A stretch of 64,000 nt of DNA. Source: Hyphomonas sp. Its GTDB lineage: Bacteria; Pseudomonadota; Alphaproteobacteria; Caulobacterales; Hyphomonadaceae. Both the position numbers and the translations under genes were made by a program. The stretch spans positions 81,509-145,508 of the forward strand of contig NZ_JALHLS010000009.1 of assembly GCF_022844445.1 (NCBI RefSeq). Reading direction: 5' to 3'. Below are positions 52,992 to 62,203 of this stretch, piece by piece (positions within the stretch are counted from its first letter, which is position 1; every line of letters begins with the position of its first letter). The notes under the pieces are model-generated. The model was not told where the DNA came from. It was given only the letters and a program-made list of their open reading frames with translations, and did not search any database.

Positions 52992-53234
52992 CTACTTCTT
53001 TTTCTTCTTGCCGTTTTCCGGTTTGTCCGGCGCCGCATCGACCTCGAAGGTCATCTGCATGTTGACCCGGTACGTGTCGATCTTGCCGTCCCGGATCGTC
53101 GTCGACATCGAGTTGACGTGGCACGAAGCAAGCCCGCGCACGGTTTTCGAGAAACGGCTCACGGCAAGCTGGATCGCGTCCTCGAACGACTTCGACGATT
53201 CGGCCATGATTTCTTCGGATTTCATGATGGACAT
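52992..53234 (-). CDS. Dodecin family protein
   Basis: This 80-residue protein has the dodecin layout: KSFEDAIQLAVSRFSKTVRG, a strand through SCHVNSMSTTI, and DGKIDTYRVNMQMTFEVD. Dodecins form 12-mers that store flavin or coenzyme A. The Trp that stacks on flavin in many dodecins is missing here (the equivalent region reads ASCHVNS), so the ligand may differ. The C-terminus carries a run of five Lys. The start has GGAAGG a few bases upstream. Confidence 0.88.
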   Translation of the reverse strand: MSIMKSEEIMAESSKSFEDAIQLAVSRFSKTVRGLASCHVNSMSTTIRDGKIDTYRVNMQMTFEVDAAPDKPENGKKKKK

Positions 53235-53326
53235 ACGGCTTTCCTTCCCTGCGGTTTACGCTGGGTCAGAGTGCGCCGATGGTGAATTTTCGCAAGCCGG
53301 ATCGCCCCAGAAGGGAACACTGCAGG

Positions 53327-53653
53327 CTAGCTGCGCAGGCGCAGGCCGGCTTCGGTATTCTTCTGCCACACGACTTCCGCGTCGCCTTCAAGGCCGACCG
53401 AGCGGGCATTCACCGTCACCGTCGCTGGCAGACGTTCGTTGGTGGGAAAGCGGATGCGCAGGCCCGTATCGGTGAAGTCCATCACCACGCCCTTGCGGCG
53501 ATAGCCCGATTCATAGGTCACGTAGGCTTCGCGGTAAACCTGGACGCGCACCGGGCGGGCGCTGTCCGGAGTGGCGGCTGCGACCTGATCTACGCGCGCG
53601 GGTTCGACCGGCGCGGTCTTTCTGGAGCCAAAAAGGCGGGGCAACAGAGACAT
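53327..53653 (-). CDS. PilZ-like domain protein
   Basis: The protein is 108 residues from the ATG at 53653; the frame further upstream runs into the M13 peptidase gene and is not coding. The single domain (RPVRVQVYREAYVTY, RRKGVVMDFTDTGLRIRFP, EVVWQKNTEAGLRL) resembles PilZ, which binds cyclic di-GMP. The usual RxxxR is not evident and the second motif reads DFTDTG rather than D/NxSxxG, so nucleotide binding is doubtful. The protein is probably cytosolic. Confidence 0.75.
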   Translation of the reverse strand: MSLLPRLFGSRKTAPVEPARVDQVAAATPDSARPVRVQVYREAYVTYESGYRRKGVVMDFTDTGLRIRFPTNERLPATVTVNARSVGLEGDAEVVWQKNTEAGLRLRS

Positions 53654-53731
53654 GGTATTCAGACTTCCGGCGAAGGGGTTGGGACAGTTCGCCTGGGAAG
53701 ATGCATAATCCGCGCCAGTTAAGGCCAGGTT

Positions 53732-53766
53732 GTGGTCACCGGCAGCATTTGCCCGCCGGTGACCAC
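53732..53766 (-). terminator. Long hairpin after the M13 peptidase gene
   Basis: A perfect 11-bp stem (53732-53742 with 53756-53766) and 13-base loop lies 22 bases past the peptidase stop. There is no T run on the minus strand, so intrinsic termination is doubtful; it may protect the mRNA end. Confidence 0.4.
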
Positions 53767-53787
53767 GAAGAGGAGCGCCGTTAACCT

Positions 53788-56007
53788 TTACCAGATCCGG
53801 ATGCGCTCTTCCGGCGGCAGGTAAAGCGCATGTTCCGGCCCAATATCGAACGCCGCGTACCATTCATCAAAATTGCGGACGACGCCATTGATCCGGAATT
53901 CCGGCGGCGAGTGCGGGCCCTGCTGCAGCTGGCGGCGAAGGGCTTCCTCGCGGTATTTCGACCGCCAGACCTGCGCCCATCCCATGAAGAAGCGCTGGTC
54001 GCCCGAAAGTCCGTCGATGACCGGAGCTTCTTCGCTGGCGCTGATCGTGCCGTCGCCATCCGTATCGAGGCTGAGCTTGTAGGCCTTGTAGGCCATCGAA
54101 AGTCCGCCGAGGTCACCGATATTCTCACCCAGGGCCAGACGGCCGTTGATGCAGGTCTGACCGTCATCCAGCGGGCAGAAGCCATTGTACTGGCCGACCA
54201 GCGCGTCGGTCTTCTCCCGGAAGTTTTCGCTGTCTTCCGGTGTCCACCAGTTGCGCAGCTCGCCCAGCCCGTCCGATTTCGAACCCTGGTCGTCAAAACC
54301 GTGGCCCATTTCGTGACCGATCACACCGCCGATGGCGCCATAGTTCACCGCCGGGTCGGCCGACAGGTTGAAGAAAGGCGGCTGCAGGATAGCCGCCGGG
54401 AATACGATCTCGTTCCGGTTTGGTGAGTAATAGGCGTTCACCGTCTGGGGCAGCATGCCCCATTCGGTCTTGTCGATCGGCTCGCCGAGCTTGGAGATCA
54501 TGTCCTTGTAGGCCCAGTCGCCGGCCGCATTCATGTTGGCGAATGCATCCGCGCCAACCGCCAGCGTGTCATACGTCTCGAACTTTTCAGTATAGCCGAT
54601 CTTCGGCGTGAACTTCGCCAGCTTGTCACGGGCTTCGACTTTCGTCGCCTCGCCCATCCAGGTCAGCTCGTCGAGGTTCGACGCCATCGCGGTGCGCAGG
54701 TTCGCGACCAGCTTGTCCATCTCGGCCTTGTTCTCGGCCGGGAAATAGCGCGCGGCATACACCTTGCCGACACCTTCGCCGATGGCGTCTTCAACGGCGG
54801 TCACGCCGCGGCGCCAACGGGGGCGCTGCTCGGCTGCCCCGGTCAGCGCCTTGCCGTAGAAGTCGAACACAGCGTCGTCGATGCGCTTCGGGAGCACGTC
54901 AGCATGGGTGCGCAGATAGTTCGCCGCGAGCCAGGCCTGCCAGCTTTCAACCGGCGCACTGGCCATCAGCTTGAAGATGCCTTCCACACCGCCGCCTGAC
55001 AGCTTGGCCGCATCTTCCGCAGACAGACCATTCTCCGCGATCTCTTCCGGCGTCGGTGTCACCTGGCGCACGACGAAGGCCTTCTGGTCGCCCACGCCTG
55101 TCTTGTCCAGCATCAGCGCTGTCGGGAAGGCGCCGCCGAGTTTGACCAGTTCGTCCTTAGACAGCTTGTTGTAGGTCAGGTTGCGGTTGCGGCCGAGCGC
55201 GCGGTCCCAGTGGGCTTTTGCGATATCGGTTTCCAGAGCCAAAACGCTTGACGCTGCGGCCGCCGGATCGGTGTAGCCTGCTTCTGTCAGCAGCACCGTC
55301 AGCATCTTCACATAGGCTGCGCGCAGTTCGACATTCTTCTCGCTGTCGACGAGGTAATAGTCGCGGTCGCCCATGCCGAGCCCGGCCTGATTCACGTAGA
55401 AGATGTGCTGATCAGGCTGCTTGGAATCGACATCGACAAAGCCGCCGATAGGGGAGGAGACCCCGTTCTCGGAAAACAGGGTCGCAAGGTCCTCGCGCGT
55501 TGCGGCGGCCTTTATGCGTGCCAGCATCGGCTCGGCCGGCGCCAGGCCGGCAGCTTCGATCGCGTCGGTGTTCATGTAGGCATTGTAGTAGGCGGCAACC
55601 TTGCCCTCGATCGTGCTGGCGGCAGGCTGCGCTGCGGCCAGCTCCTCGATGATCTTGCGCACGCGCTGCTCGGACTTCTCGCCGAGCAGGTCGAACGAGC
55701 CATAGCGGGTGCGGTCAGCCGGAATCTCGAAGGTCGAGATCCAGGCGCCGTTGACATAGGCGTTGAAATCGTCGCCGGGGTGAACGGACGTGTTCCGGGT
55801 AGCAAGATTGACGCCCCAGTCACCCCAGACATCCTGCGCGGAAAGCTCCAGGCCTTCTTCCGTCAGGAACTTGCCCGGCGCGGCAACTTTCTCCGGCGCT
55901 GGGGCCGGCGCCAGAGTTTCGGCGGTCGAGGGCGGCGGCGCTTGCTTGTGGTGGGCACAGGCGGTGATGAGCGCGAGCGATGCTGCGCCAAGCAGAAGTT
56001 TCTTCAT
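53788..56007 (-). CDS. M13-family zinc metallopeptidase, lipoprotein
   Basis: This 739-residue protein is related to neprilysin and PepO. It has a lipoprotein signal (MKKLLLGAASLALITACAHH) and a Pro/Ala linker. The zinc site is HEMGH in VIGHEMGHGFDDQGS near residue 566, with the third ligand Glu in ENIGDLGG about 60 residues on. The substrate-anchoring NAYYSPNRNEIVFPAAILQ precedes them. It cleaves oligopeptides in the periplasm. The gene stands alone, with a hairpin after it. Confidence 0.96.
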   Translation of the reverse strand: MKKLLLGAASLALITACAHHKQAPPPSTAETLAPAPAPEKVAAPGKFLTEEGLELSAQDVWGDWGVNLATRNTSVHPGDDFNAYVNGAWISTFEIPADRTRYGSFDLLGEKSEQRVRKIIEELAAAQPAASTIEGKVAAYYNAYMNTDAIEAAGLAPAEPMLARIKAAATREDLATLFSENGVSSPIGGFVDVDSKQPDQHIFYVNQAGLGMGDRDYYLVDSEKNVELRAAYVKMLTVLLTEAGYTDPAAAASSVLALETDIAKAHWDRALGRNRNLTYNKLSKDELVKLGGAFPTALMLDKTGVGDQKAFVVRQVTPTPEEIAENGLSAEDAAKLSGGGVEGIFKLMASAPVESWQAWLAANYLRTHADVLPKRIDDAVFDFYGKALTGAAEQRPRWRRGVTAVEDAIGEGVGKVYAARYFPAENKAEMDKLVANLRTAMASNLDELTWMGEATKVEARDKLAKFTPKIGYTEKFETYDTLAVGADAFANMNAAGDWAYKDMISKLGEPIDKTEWGMLPQTVNAYYSPNRNEIVFPAAILQPPFFNLSADPAVNYGAIGGVIGHEMGHGFDDQGSKSDGLGELRNWWTPEDSENFREKTDALVGQYNGFCPLDDGQTCINGRLALGENIGDLGGLSMAYKAYKLSLDTDGDGTISASEEAPVIDGLSGDQRFFMGWAQVWRSKYREEALRRQLQQGPHSPPEFRINGVVRNFDEWYAAFDIGPEHALYLPPEERIRIW

Positions 56008-56078
56008 GGATAGGCTCCCTGCGTGGCCCCTCTAGGTGGCGGGGCGTTTTCAGAACGGGTGTTCGTTACTCTACTGGA

Positions 56079-59000
56079 TTACTCTGCCGGCGCCGGACGC
56101 GAGTGGCTTGAACCGATCAGTTCTTCCTCGTCGATATTCGCATGGCCTGTATAGCCTTCGCCGATCTGGCGATACGGCTTGCCGCCCCACGACCATTTGA
56201 AAACGCGGCCAATCTCGGTGCCGACCGCATACATGGCCGGAACAAGAAACAGCGTGATGAAAAGCGCAAAGCAGATCGCGAAGCTCAGAGACACCAGCAT
56301 CGGCTTCAGGAATTGTGCCTGGACGGACTTTTCCGCCAGCATCGGTCCAATACCCACGAACGTCGTGATCGATGTCAGGAAGATCGGGCGAAAACGGGAG
56401 ACGCCTGCATCCACCAGCGCCTGCACGGCGCCGGCGCCCTCATCGCGCCGCCGGTTAACATAGTCGATCAGCACCAGGTTGTCGTTGATGATGACGCCGG
56501 CTGCCGCGGCAATGCCAAACAGGGCGAACATAGCCATCGGCGTGCCCGTCAGGGCGAGACCGAACATCGCGCCAGTATAGGCCAACGGGATTGCGGTCAT
56601 CAGCAGAAGGGGTTGAGCGTAAGAGCGGAACGCCACTGCAAGCAGCATGTACATCGCGCCCACGGCAATCAGCAACAGCCGCTGGATCTCGGCGAAAAAC
56701 TCCTGCTCCTGCTCGAACCCGCCTGCCTCGCCGCGGGTAACATCCGGAAACTCCTGCTTGAACTGCGGCCAGAAGTCTTTTTCCATCGCATCCATGATCC
56801 GCGCCCGGCCACCGTCGCCGAGCACTTCCGCAGCCACCGACACCGAGCGTACGCGGTTGCGGCGCACGATCCGGTTGATGCCCGGCGCGAACTCGAAGTT
56901 AGCTACCTCGGTCACCGGAATCTCGCGCCCGTCCAGCGTCCGTATGCGGATCGACGCGAGGCTGTCGAGATCGTTGCGCGCCTCGATCGGCAGACGCACA
57001 CGCACTTCCACATCCTCGCCGTCGCGCGCCATCCGGTCGGCCAGTTCGCCGAAATAGGCCTGGCGCAGCTGGTTGGAGACGTCCGCGAGCGTGATCCCCA
57101 GCGTTTCGGCGCCGGGCTTCATGGTGATCTGGATCTCCTCGGCTGCCGACGAAAGGTTGTCGGTAATGTCGTAGACTTCCGAGTAGTCAGCCAGATGCGC
57201 CTTCACATAGTCCGCCGCCTCGCGCAGCCGGTCGAGATCCGGATGGCTGAGGGCAAACGTCACACCCGTATCGGGTCGGTTGAAGGTGAACTCAAAATTG
57301 ATCTCTTCCGCGTCCTGGATTTCACCGGTTGCGGTGCGCAGCTCGTCGGCAATGTCTTTCGAGCGCACGCCTTCAGGCCGTTCTTCAGGCGGCAACAGTC
57401 CGATCCATGCCTGCACCTGCGTGCCGCCGGCGACGATCGAGGCATCCCGGATCAGGCCGCCTTCGATTTCCGGGTGTTGACGGACGGTGGCTTCGGTCGC
57501 GGCCACGACACCGGCCTGCAGCTGGTCGCGCACTTCCACAACCCGTTCGAACGGCGTTCCATCCGGCATCTGGATGTTGACCTGAATGAGGTCTGCCTCG
57601 ATCTCCGGCATGAACTTGAACGGCACAACGCCGCTCGATTGCAGGCTGACGGAAATCATCACCAGCGAGAGGAAGAAGGCGATCGTCGCGTAGCGGAATT
57701 TGATCGCCAGCTCCAGCACCGGCTTGTAGATGTTGGCGGCAAACCACAAAAGGCTGTCGGCAATCCGCCGCTGCAGCTTGAGGAAGGGCCCGAGCGGGCC
57801 GTCGAACTTTTGCTTTTCCATATGCGCAAGGTGCGCCGGAAGGATCAGCAGGCACTCGAATGTCGAGATGATCAGGGCCGCGATCACCACGAAGGAGATC
57901 TGCTGCGTGAACATCCGCGTCGGGCCGGTCACGAACAGCCAGGGCGAGAAGGCGATGATGGTCGTCAGGATGCCGAAGATGATCGGCTTCATCACCAGCT
58001 GCGTGCCGATGATCGCGGCGTCCAGCCCTTTGCGCCGTCCGCTCTCGACTTCCTTGTGTATGTTCTCGCCCACCACGATGGCGTCGTCCACGATGATGCC
58101 GATCACCAGCAGCACGGCGAAGGTGGACAGGATGTTCCAGGACACGCCGACCGTCGGGAACAGGATCATCGCACCGGCAAACGCAGTCAGGATGCCGACT
58201 GTCACCCAGAAGGCCACTACCGGGCGCAGGAACAGGATCAGGATCAGCATCACCAGCAGCGCGCCCTGTATAGCGGAGGACGAGATCAGCTCCATGCGCG
58301 CCTCGAACGTCTTCGAGTCGTCCCATAGCGTATCGATCCGCACGCCTTCCGGCAGCACGCCGCTGCCGGGCGTGTTCGCCTTTTCAATATAGTCCCGGAA
58401 ACCCTGCGCATAGCGCGAGATGTCCATGTTGTCGGGCTCGGGCACCATCACGAACACGGTTGTTCGGCCGTTGAAGGTCGCCTGAAGCTTCTCGCTTACG
58501 AAGCCGTCGATCACATTGGCCACGTCCGCCACGCGCACGGTACCTTGCTCCGTCGTCTGACGGATGATGATGTTGCCAAACTGCTCGGCTGTGTCGGCGA
58601 GGTTGCGTGCCGTGAGTTGGACGTCGCCGACCGGGGATTCAATGCGCCCACCGGAGGAGTTCAGCGATGTCGTACGCACGGCATTGGCCACATCAGACAT
58701 GCTCAGGCCGAACCTGCGCAGCGCCTCCTCGGAAACTTCAATGCTCACCTGCTCATCGAGCGTGCCCTGAAGCACGGCGAGTTCGCCGCCGGGCAGGGCG
58801 GCGATGTCGTCGCGCACCTTGTCGCCGATCTTGCGCAGCGTGCGGGCGTCCACATCGCCGTGCACGGCGAGGCCCATGAACCAGTTCCGCTGCTCCCAAC
58901 GCGTCACCTGCGGCTGGAACGCGGCCTGTGGCAGGTTGTTGATCTGGTCGACACGCAGCTTCACCTCGTCGAGGAAGGTGTCCATGTCGATATCGTCGCG

Positions 59001-59288
59001 GCCGCGGATGTTCACCGTGCCGAAGCCTTCGCTCGAGGTCGAGGTGATGCGGTCGAGGCCGTTGATGTCTGCTACCGCTTCCTCGATGCGCGTCACGATC
59101 TGGTCTTCGATGTCGCGCGGGCTCGCGCCCGTCCAGGCCACCGTTACAGAGGCGCCGGACACTTTCACGACCGGGAACATTTCCCGCTCCATCGCAGAAT
59201 AGCCGAACAGGCCGCCTGCGAAGAAGATGAACATAAGAAGGTTGGCGGCAACCGAGTTACGCGCAAACCAGGCAACGATGCCTTTCAT
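56079..59288 (-). CDS. RND efflux pump inner-membrane permease
   Basis: This 1069-residue protein has two repeats of six TM segments with large periplasmic loops, the HAE1/AcrB layout. Seen near the N-terminus: AWTGASPRDIEDQIVTRIEEAV; in TM4: LVIGIIVDDAIVVGENIHKE, with the proton-relay Asp pair. The family exports drugs, bile salts or other amphiphiles using proton motive force. Its start overlaps the adaptor gene by 4 bases. The C-terminal cytoplasmic tail is long and polar. The substrate is unknown. Confidence 0.96.
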   Translation of the reverse strand: MKGIVAWFARNSVAANLLMFIFFAGGLFGYSAMEREMFPVVKVSGASVTVAWTGASPRDIEDQIVTRIEEAVADINGLDRITSTSSEGFGTVNIRGRDDIDMDTFLDEVKLRVDQINNLPQAAFQPQVTRWEQRNWFMGLAVHGDVDARTLRKIGDKVRDDIAALPGGELAVLQGTLDEQVSIEVSEEALRRFGLSMSDVANAVRTTSLNSSGGRIESPVGDVQLTARNLADTAEQFGNIIIRQTTEQGTVRVADVANVIDGFVSEKLQATFNGRTTVFVMVPEPDNMDISRYAQGFRDYIEKANTPGSGVLPEGVRIDTLWDDSKTFEARMELISSSAIQGALLVMLILILFLRPVVAFWVTVGILTAFAGAMILFPTVGVSWNILSTFAVLLVIGIIVDDAIVVGENIHKEVESGRRKGLDAAIIGTQLVMKPIIFGILTTIIAFSPWLFVTGPTRMFTQQISFVVIAALIISTFECLLILPAHLAHMEKQKFDGPLGPFLKLQRRIADSLLWFAANIYKPVLELAIKFRYATIAFFLSLVMISVSLQSSGVVPFKFMPEIEADLIQVNIQMPDGTPFERVVEVRDQLQAGVVAATEATVRQHPEIEGGLIRDASIVAGGTQVQAWIGLLPPEERPEGVRSKDIADELRTATGEIQDAEEINFEFTFNRPDTGVTFALSHPDLDRLREAADYVKAHLADYSEVYDITDNLSSAAEEIQITMKPGAETLGITLADVSNQLRQAYFGELADRMARDGEDVEVRVRLPIEARNDLDSLASIRIRTLDGREIPVTEVANFEFAPGINRIVRRNRVRSVSVAAEVLGDGGRARIMDAMEKDFWPQFKQEFPDVTRGEAGGFEQEQEFFAEIQRLLLIAVGAMYMLLAVAFRSYAQPLLLMTAIPLAYTGAMFGLALTGTPMAMFALFGIAAAAGVIINDNLVLIDYVNRRRDEGAGAVQALVDAGVSRFRPIFLTSITTFVGIGPMLAEKSVQAQFLKPMLVSLSFAICFALFITLFLVPAMYAVGTEIGRVFKWSWGGKPYRQIGEGYTGHANIDEEELIGSSHSRPAPAE

Positions 59289-60550
59289 TGGGCGGCTCCC
59301 TCGCCGGCCGTATCGGCCTTGGCCACTTCAGTCTCGCCTGTCTTGGCGGCCTTTGGCGGATTGTGGACTTTCACGCTGCCATCTTCCATCCGCTGCATCA
59401 CGGTCAGGCTCATGCCGTCGAAGGGGGCCTGGATGGGACTGGTGATCGCGAGTTCGCCAATCTCGGCGCCCTGATGGAAGTAGGCGCCGTCACGGTCGGA
59501 GAACTCGACATCCACGGTGCGGATCGACAGCTTCCCGGTTTCCGGATCGCCGATATAGAGCTTGTCCTCGCCGCGTAGCGCGGAGCGGGGCGCCATCATC
59601 ACGCGGTCAAGGCTCTTGCCCTGGATCTGTGCGTTCACGAACAATCCTGGCGCCATCGGCGCGCCATTGTCGGCGCCCGTGCCGAACGGGTCATTCAACT
59701 CGGCGATCACGTTTATCTGCCGCGTCTGCGAGTTTACGGCCGCGCCGGTGCGCACGACCTTTCCCTTCCAGGTGCGCGGCTCGCCGCCCACCGTCGCGGT
59801 GAAGATGACCTCCGGCCCGGGCGTCGCCTCGCTGTCGGCGAATGCGATCGGCAGGCCCAGCCGGCCAAGTTCGGCATCCTTGAGGGGCAGGGATACTTCC
59901 ACCGTATCATTGCCGAAGATGCGGCCCAGCGACTGGCCCGGCGCCACAACCTGGCCGATGTCGACGCTGCGCTCGCGAACACGGCCATCAAACGGCGCGA
60001 TCACAGCGGTACGGGCAAGGGCCAGTTCGGCATCCTTCAGCTGCGATTTGGCGGCGTCCAGCGAAGCCTGCGCCTCGGCAAGTTGCGGCTCGCGCCGCGC
60101 CAGCGGCGAGGCGTCCGTCATGCCGAGATCTGCAAGGTCCTGTTTTGCCAGCTCGGATTCGGCAATCTCCCGCGCGAGGCGCTGCTCGGCGGTCGCCACC
60201 AGCGAACGCCCCCGCACCACGCCCAGCTCATAGTCCTGCGCGTCCACGCGCACGAGCACCTGTCCGCGGCGGATGAAGCCGCCATCGATAAAGTCCGGCG
60301 ACACGTACGCGATCCGTCCGGACGTCTGCGGCGCGACAACGATCTCGGTCTTGGGCCGCACTTCGCCCTGCGCCTGCACGGTCATTGTCAGCGCCACTTC
60401 CTGCACGGGCTCGGCAAACACGTTGAGGCCCGCGCGCGGCTCTTCGCTCTTTTCGGCCTCTGGCTTCATCCCCTGGACGACAGCGAAACCGCCGCCCCCC
60501 AGCACGAGGATGATGGCGATCGGGGCAATAGTGGCAATCAGGCGTCCCAT
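59285..60550 (-). CDS. RND efflux periplasmic adaptor (membrane fusion protein)
   Basis: This 421-residue protein has an N-terminal membrane anchor (LIATIAPIAIILVLGGGGFAV), then the lipoyl/barrel half VAPQTSGRIAYVSPDFIDG, an alpha-hairpin (about 110-185) and the second lipoyl half AVIAPFDGRVRERSVDIGQ. It links the inner-membrane pump to the outer-membrane channel. It sits between the channel gene (20 bases upstream) and the pump gene (4-base overlap). Its Lys/Ala-rich C-terminus is not conserved. Confidence 0.95.
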   Translation of the reverse strand: MGRLIATIAPIAIILVLGGGGFAVVQGMKPEAEKSEEPRAGLNVFAEPVQEVALTMTVQAQGEVRPKTEIVVAPQTSGRIAYVSPDFIDGGFIRRGQVLVRVDAQDYELGVVRGRSLVATAEQRLAREIAESELAKQDLADLGMTDASPLARREPQLAEAQASLDAAKSQLKDAELALARTAVIAPFDGRVRERSVDIGQVVAPGQSLGRIFGNDTVEVSLPLKDAELGRLGLPIAFADSEATPGPEVIFTATVGGEPRTWKGKVVRTGAAVNSQTRQINVIAELNDPFGTGADNGAPMAPGLFVNAQIQGKSLDRVMMAPRSALRGEDKLYIGDPETGKLSIRTVDVEFSDRDGAYFHQGAEIGELAITSPIQAPFDGMSLTVMQRMEDGSVKVHNPPKAAKTGETEVAKADTAGEGAAQ

Positions 60551-60570
60551 GGGGATATGGCTCCTGCCGC

Positions 60571-62025
60571 TTACTGCGGCGTCTGGACTTCGGTGGGGGC
60601 GGGAATGGTGTCTGCGGCCGCGACGGGCACGCCGCCTCCGAGAGCGAGGTGGTAGGAAATGCGGTTTATGCCACGGCTGGCGCGGGCTGAGACCAGTTGG
60701 CCTTCAGCCGTCAGGCGGCGCGTCTGCGCGTCGATCAGGTCGAAGATGGTGATCGTGCCGCTGATATACTGGCGCTCGGCCAGCTCCTCGGCATAGCGCG
60801 CCTCTTCGAACGACACGCCCTGAGCGGTCTCCTGCTGCGCCAGAAGCACATCCGCCGTCAGCGCATCTTCCACTTCGCGCCAGGCGTTCAGCACACCGCT
60901 GACATAGCCGGCAACCGAGGCCTGAGCCTGCGCAATCGCCGCTTCCTGTTGCGCCTTCAGGCGCCCGCCGGTGAACAGCGGCTGCACCAGGCTCGCTACC
61001 AGCCGGCCCGCAATAAGCGACGGGTCGACCACATCTTCAAATACGGTCGTGTTCGTCCCGGCCGAACCACTGACGCGCAGCGCGGGCAGCATCGCAAGGC
61101 GCGCCTCCTCGGCCCGCAGGCCTGCGGAGACGACACGCGCTTCCAGCGCCGCAATGTCCGGCCGGCGCGACAAGAGCAGGGCAGGGTTGCCCTCCGCGGC
61201 CATCTCGGTCAGCTCGGGGATCGTCGCGGTCGCGGCAATCTCGGCCGCCGGATAGCGCCCCAGCAACAGCTCCAGCCGCCGCGCCGCTTCCATCGAAGCC
61301 TGCCGGCGCGCCGCAATTGTCGCCTCGGCATTCGCCAGCGATGAACGCGCGGTGCGCAGCTCCAGGGGGCCGGACACGCCGGAGCGAACGCGCCGGTCGG
61401 TAATCGTCAGTACACGGTCACGCGCCTCGTAGGAGAGCAGTGCAATGCGCTCCTGCGCCAGGGCCTCGTTCAGCGCGATCCAGGCAATCGCCGTCTGCGC
61501 CGCAATCGAAAGTTCCGCTGCCGCCAGGTCGGCTTCGCTCGCCGCATAGTCTGCATCGGCCTGCGCCACGCCGTTGGAGACGCGGCCCCAGAGATCGGCT
61601 TCCCAGCTCGCATCGATGCCGAGGCCGTAACTGGGATCATTGATCCGGTCGGTCTGCCCGCCGATTTCCACGCCGGTCGACGTACCGCCGCCCGACGCCG
61701 TTGCTGACAGGCTCGGCAGCCGCTGCCCGCGCGCCGCGCGCGTCAGGGCTTCGCTCGCCCGGGCCAGCGCTGCACGCGATTCCAGCGACGGATTCTTCGC
61801 CAGCGCTTCAGCCACAAGTGAGGTCATAACCGGATCATTGAACTGGCTCAGCCAGTCTGCCGTCGGCGCTTCACCCGCGACGCCGCGCGCAGCCCACGTG
61901 GCAGGCGCATCGGGCACGGTGGCAAACAGCGCGTTGCGGTCATCGATATAGCGCTCCGCCGCATCCGGCGACGTCGCGCAGGCCGCCAGCATCGCGGAAC
62001 CCAGGAAGAGGAATGACTTTTTCAT
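60571..62025 (-). CDS. Outer-membrane efflux channel, NodT/TolC-like lipoprotein
   Basis: This 484-residue channel protein has a lipoprotein signal (FLFLGSAMLAACATS) and two long alpha-helical repeats typical of OprM/NodT, with VRSGVSGPLELRTARSSLANAE in the first half and FEDALTADVLLAQQ-like VEDALTADVLLAQQETAQGV in the second. It forms the trimeric outer-membrane duct. It is the first gene of the efflux operon, behind the AT-rich promoter region at 62080-62125. Confidence 0.94.
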   Translation of the reverse strand: MKKSFLFLGSAMLAACATSPDAAERYIDDRNALFATVPDAPATWAARGVAGEAPTADWLSQFNDPVMTSLVAEALAKNPSLESRAALARASEALTRAARGQRLPSLSATASGGGTSTGVEIGGQTDRINDPSYGLGIDASWEADLWGRVSNGVAQADADYAASEADLAAAELSIAAQTAIAWIALNEALAQERIALLSYEARDRVLTITDRRVRSGVSGPLELRTARSSLANAEATIAARRQASMEAARRLELLLGRYPAAEIAATATIPELTEMAAEGNPALLLSRRPDIAALEARVVSAGLRAEEARLAMLPALRVSGSAGTNTTVFEDVVDPSLIAGRLVASLVQPLFTGGRLKAQQEAAIAQAQASVAGYVSGVLNAWREVEDALTADVLLAQQETAQGVSFEEARYAEELAERQYISGTITIFDLIDAQTRRLTAEGQLVSARASRGINRISYHLALGGGVPVAAADTIPAPTEVQTPQ

Positions 62026-62082
62026 GCGCGAGGGGTTGGCCCTTTGACTTTCGCGATCCGATACGCCCGCTCATGTCGAGCG

Positions 62083-62115
62083 TCAATATGAAATTATCGA
62101 AATTCAATATCTTTT
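62083..62115. promoter_or_regulatory. Promoter/operator region of the RND operon
   Basis: TCAATATGAAATTATCGAAA (62083-62102) lies 58-77 bases before the operon start, and a second TCAATAT copy follows 21 bases on (62104-62110), two helical turns apart in the same orientation. The first matches the site at 33804-33823 at 19 of 20 positions. No regulator gene is adjacent. Confidence 0.5.
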
Positions 62116-62203
62116 CATGGACGCGTCCCCTAAACAGTCAGCGTTCATACGGCGCGCGGGGCTTGGCAGATGCCGGTGTGCAGTTTAGCGCCAGAAGAGG
62201 CCC

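Noticed and set aside
56142..58328. A 728-codon plus-strand frame opposite the RND permease gene
   Set aside because: The product is His/Arg/Asp-rich with no domain; the permease on the other strand is certain.
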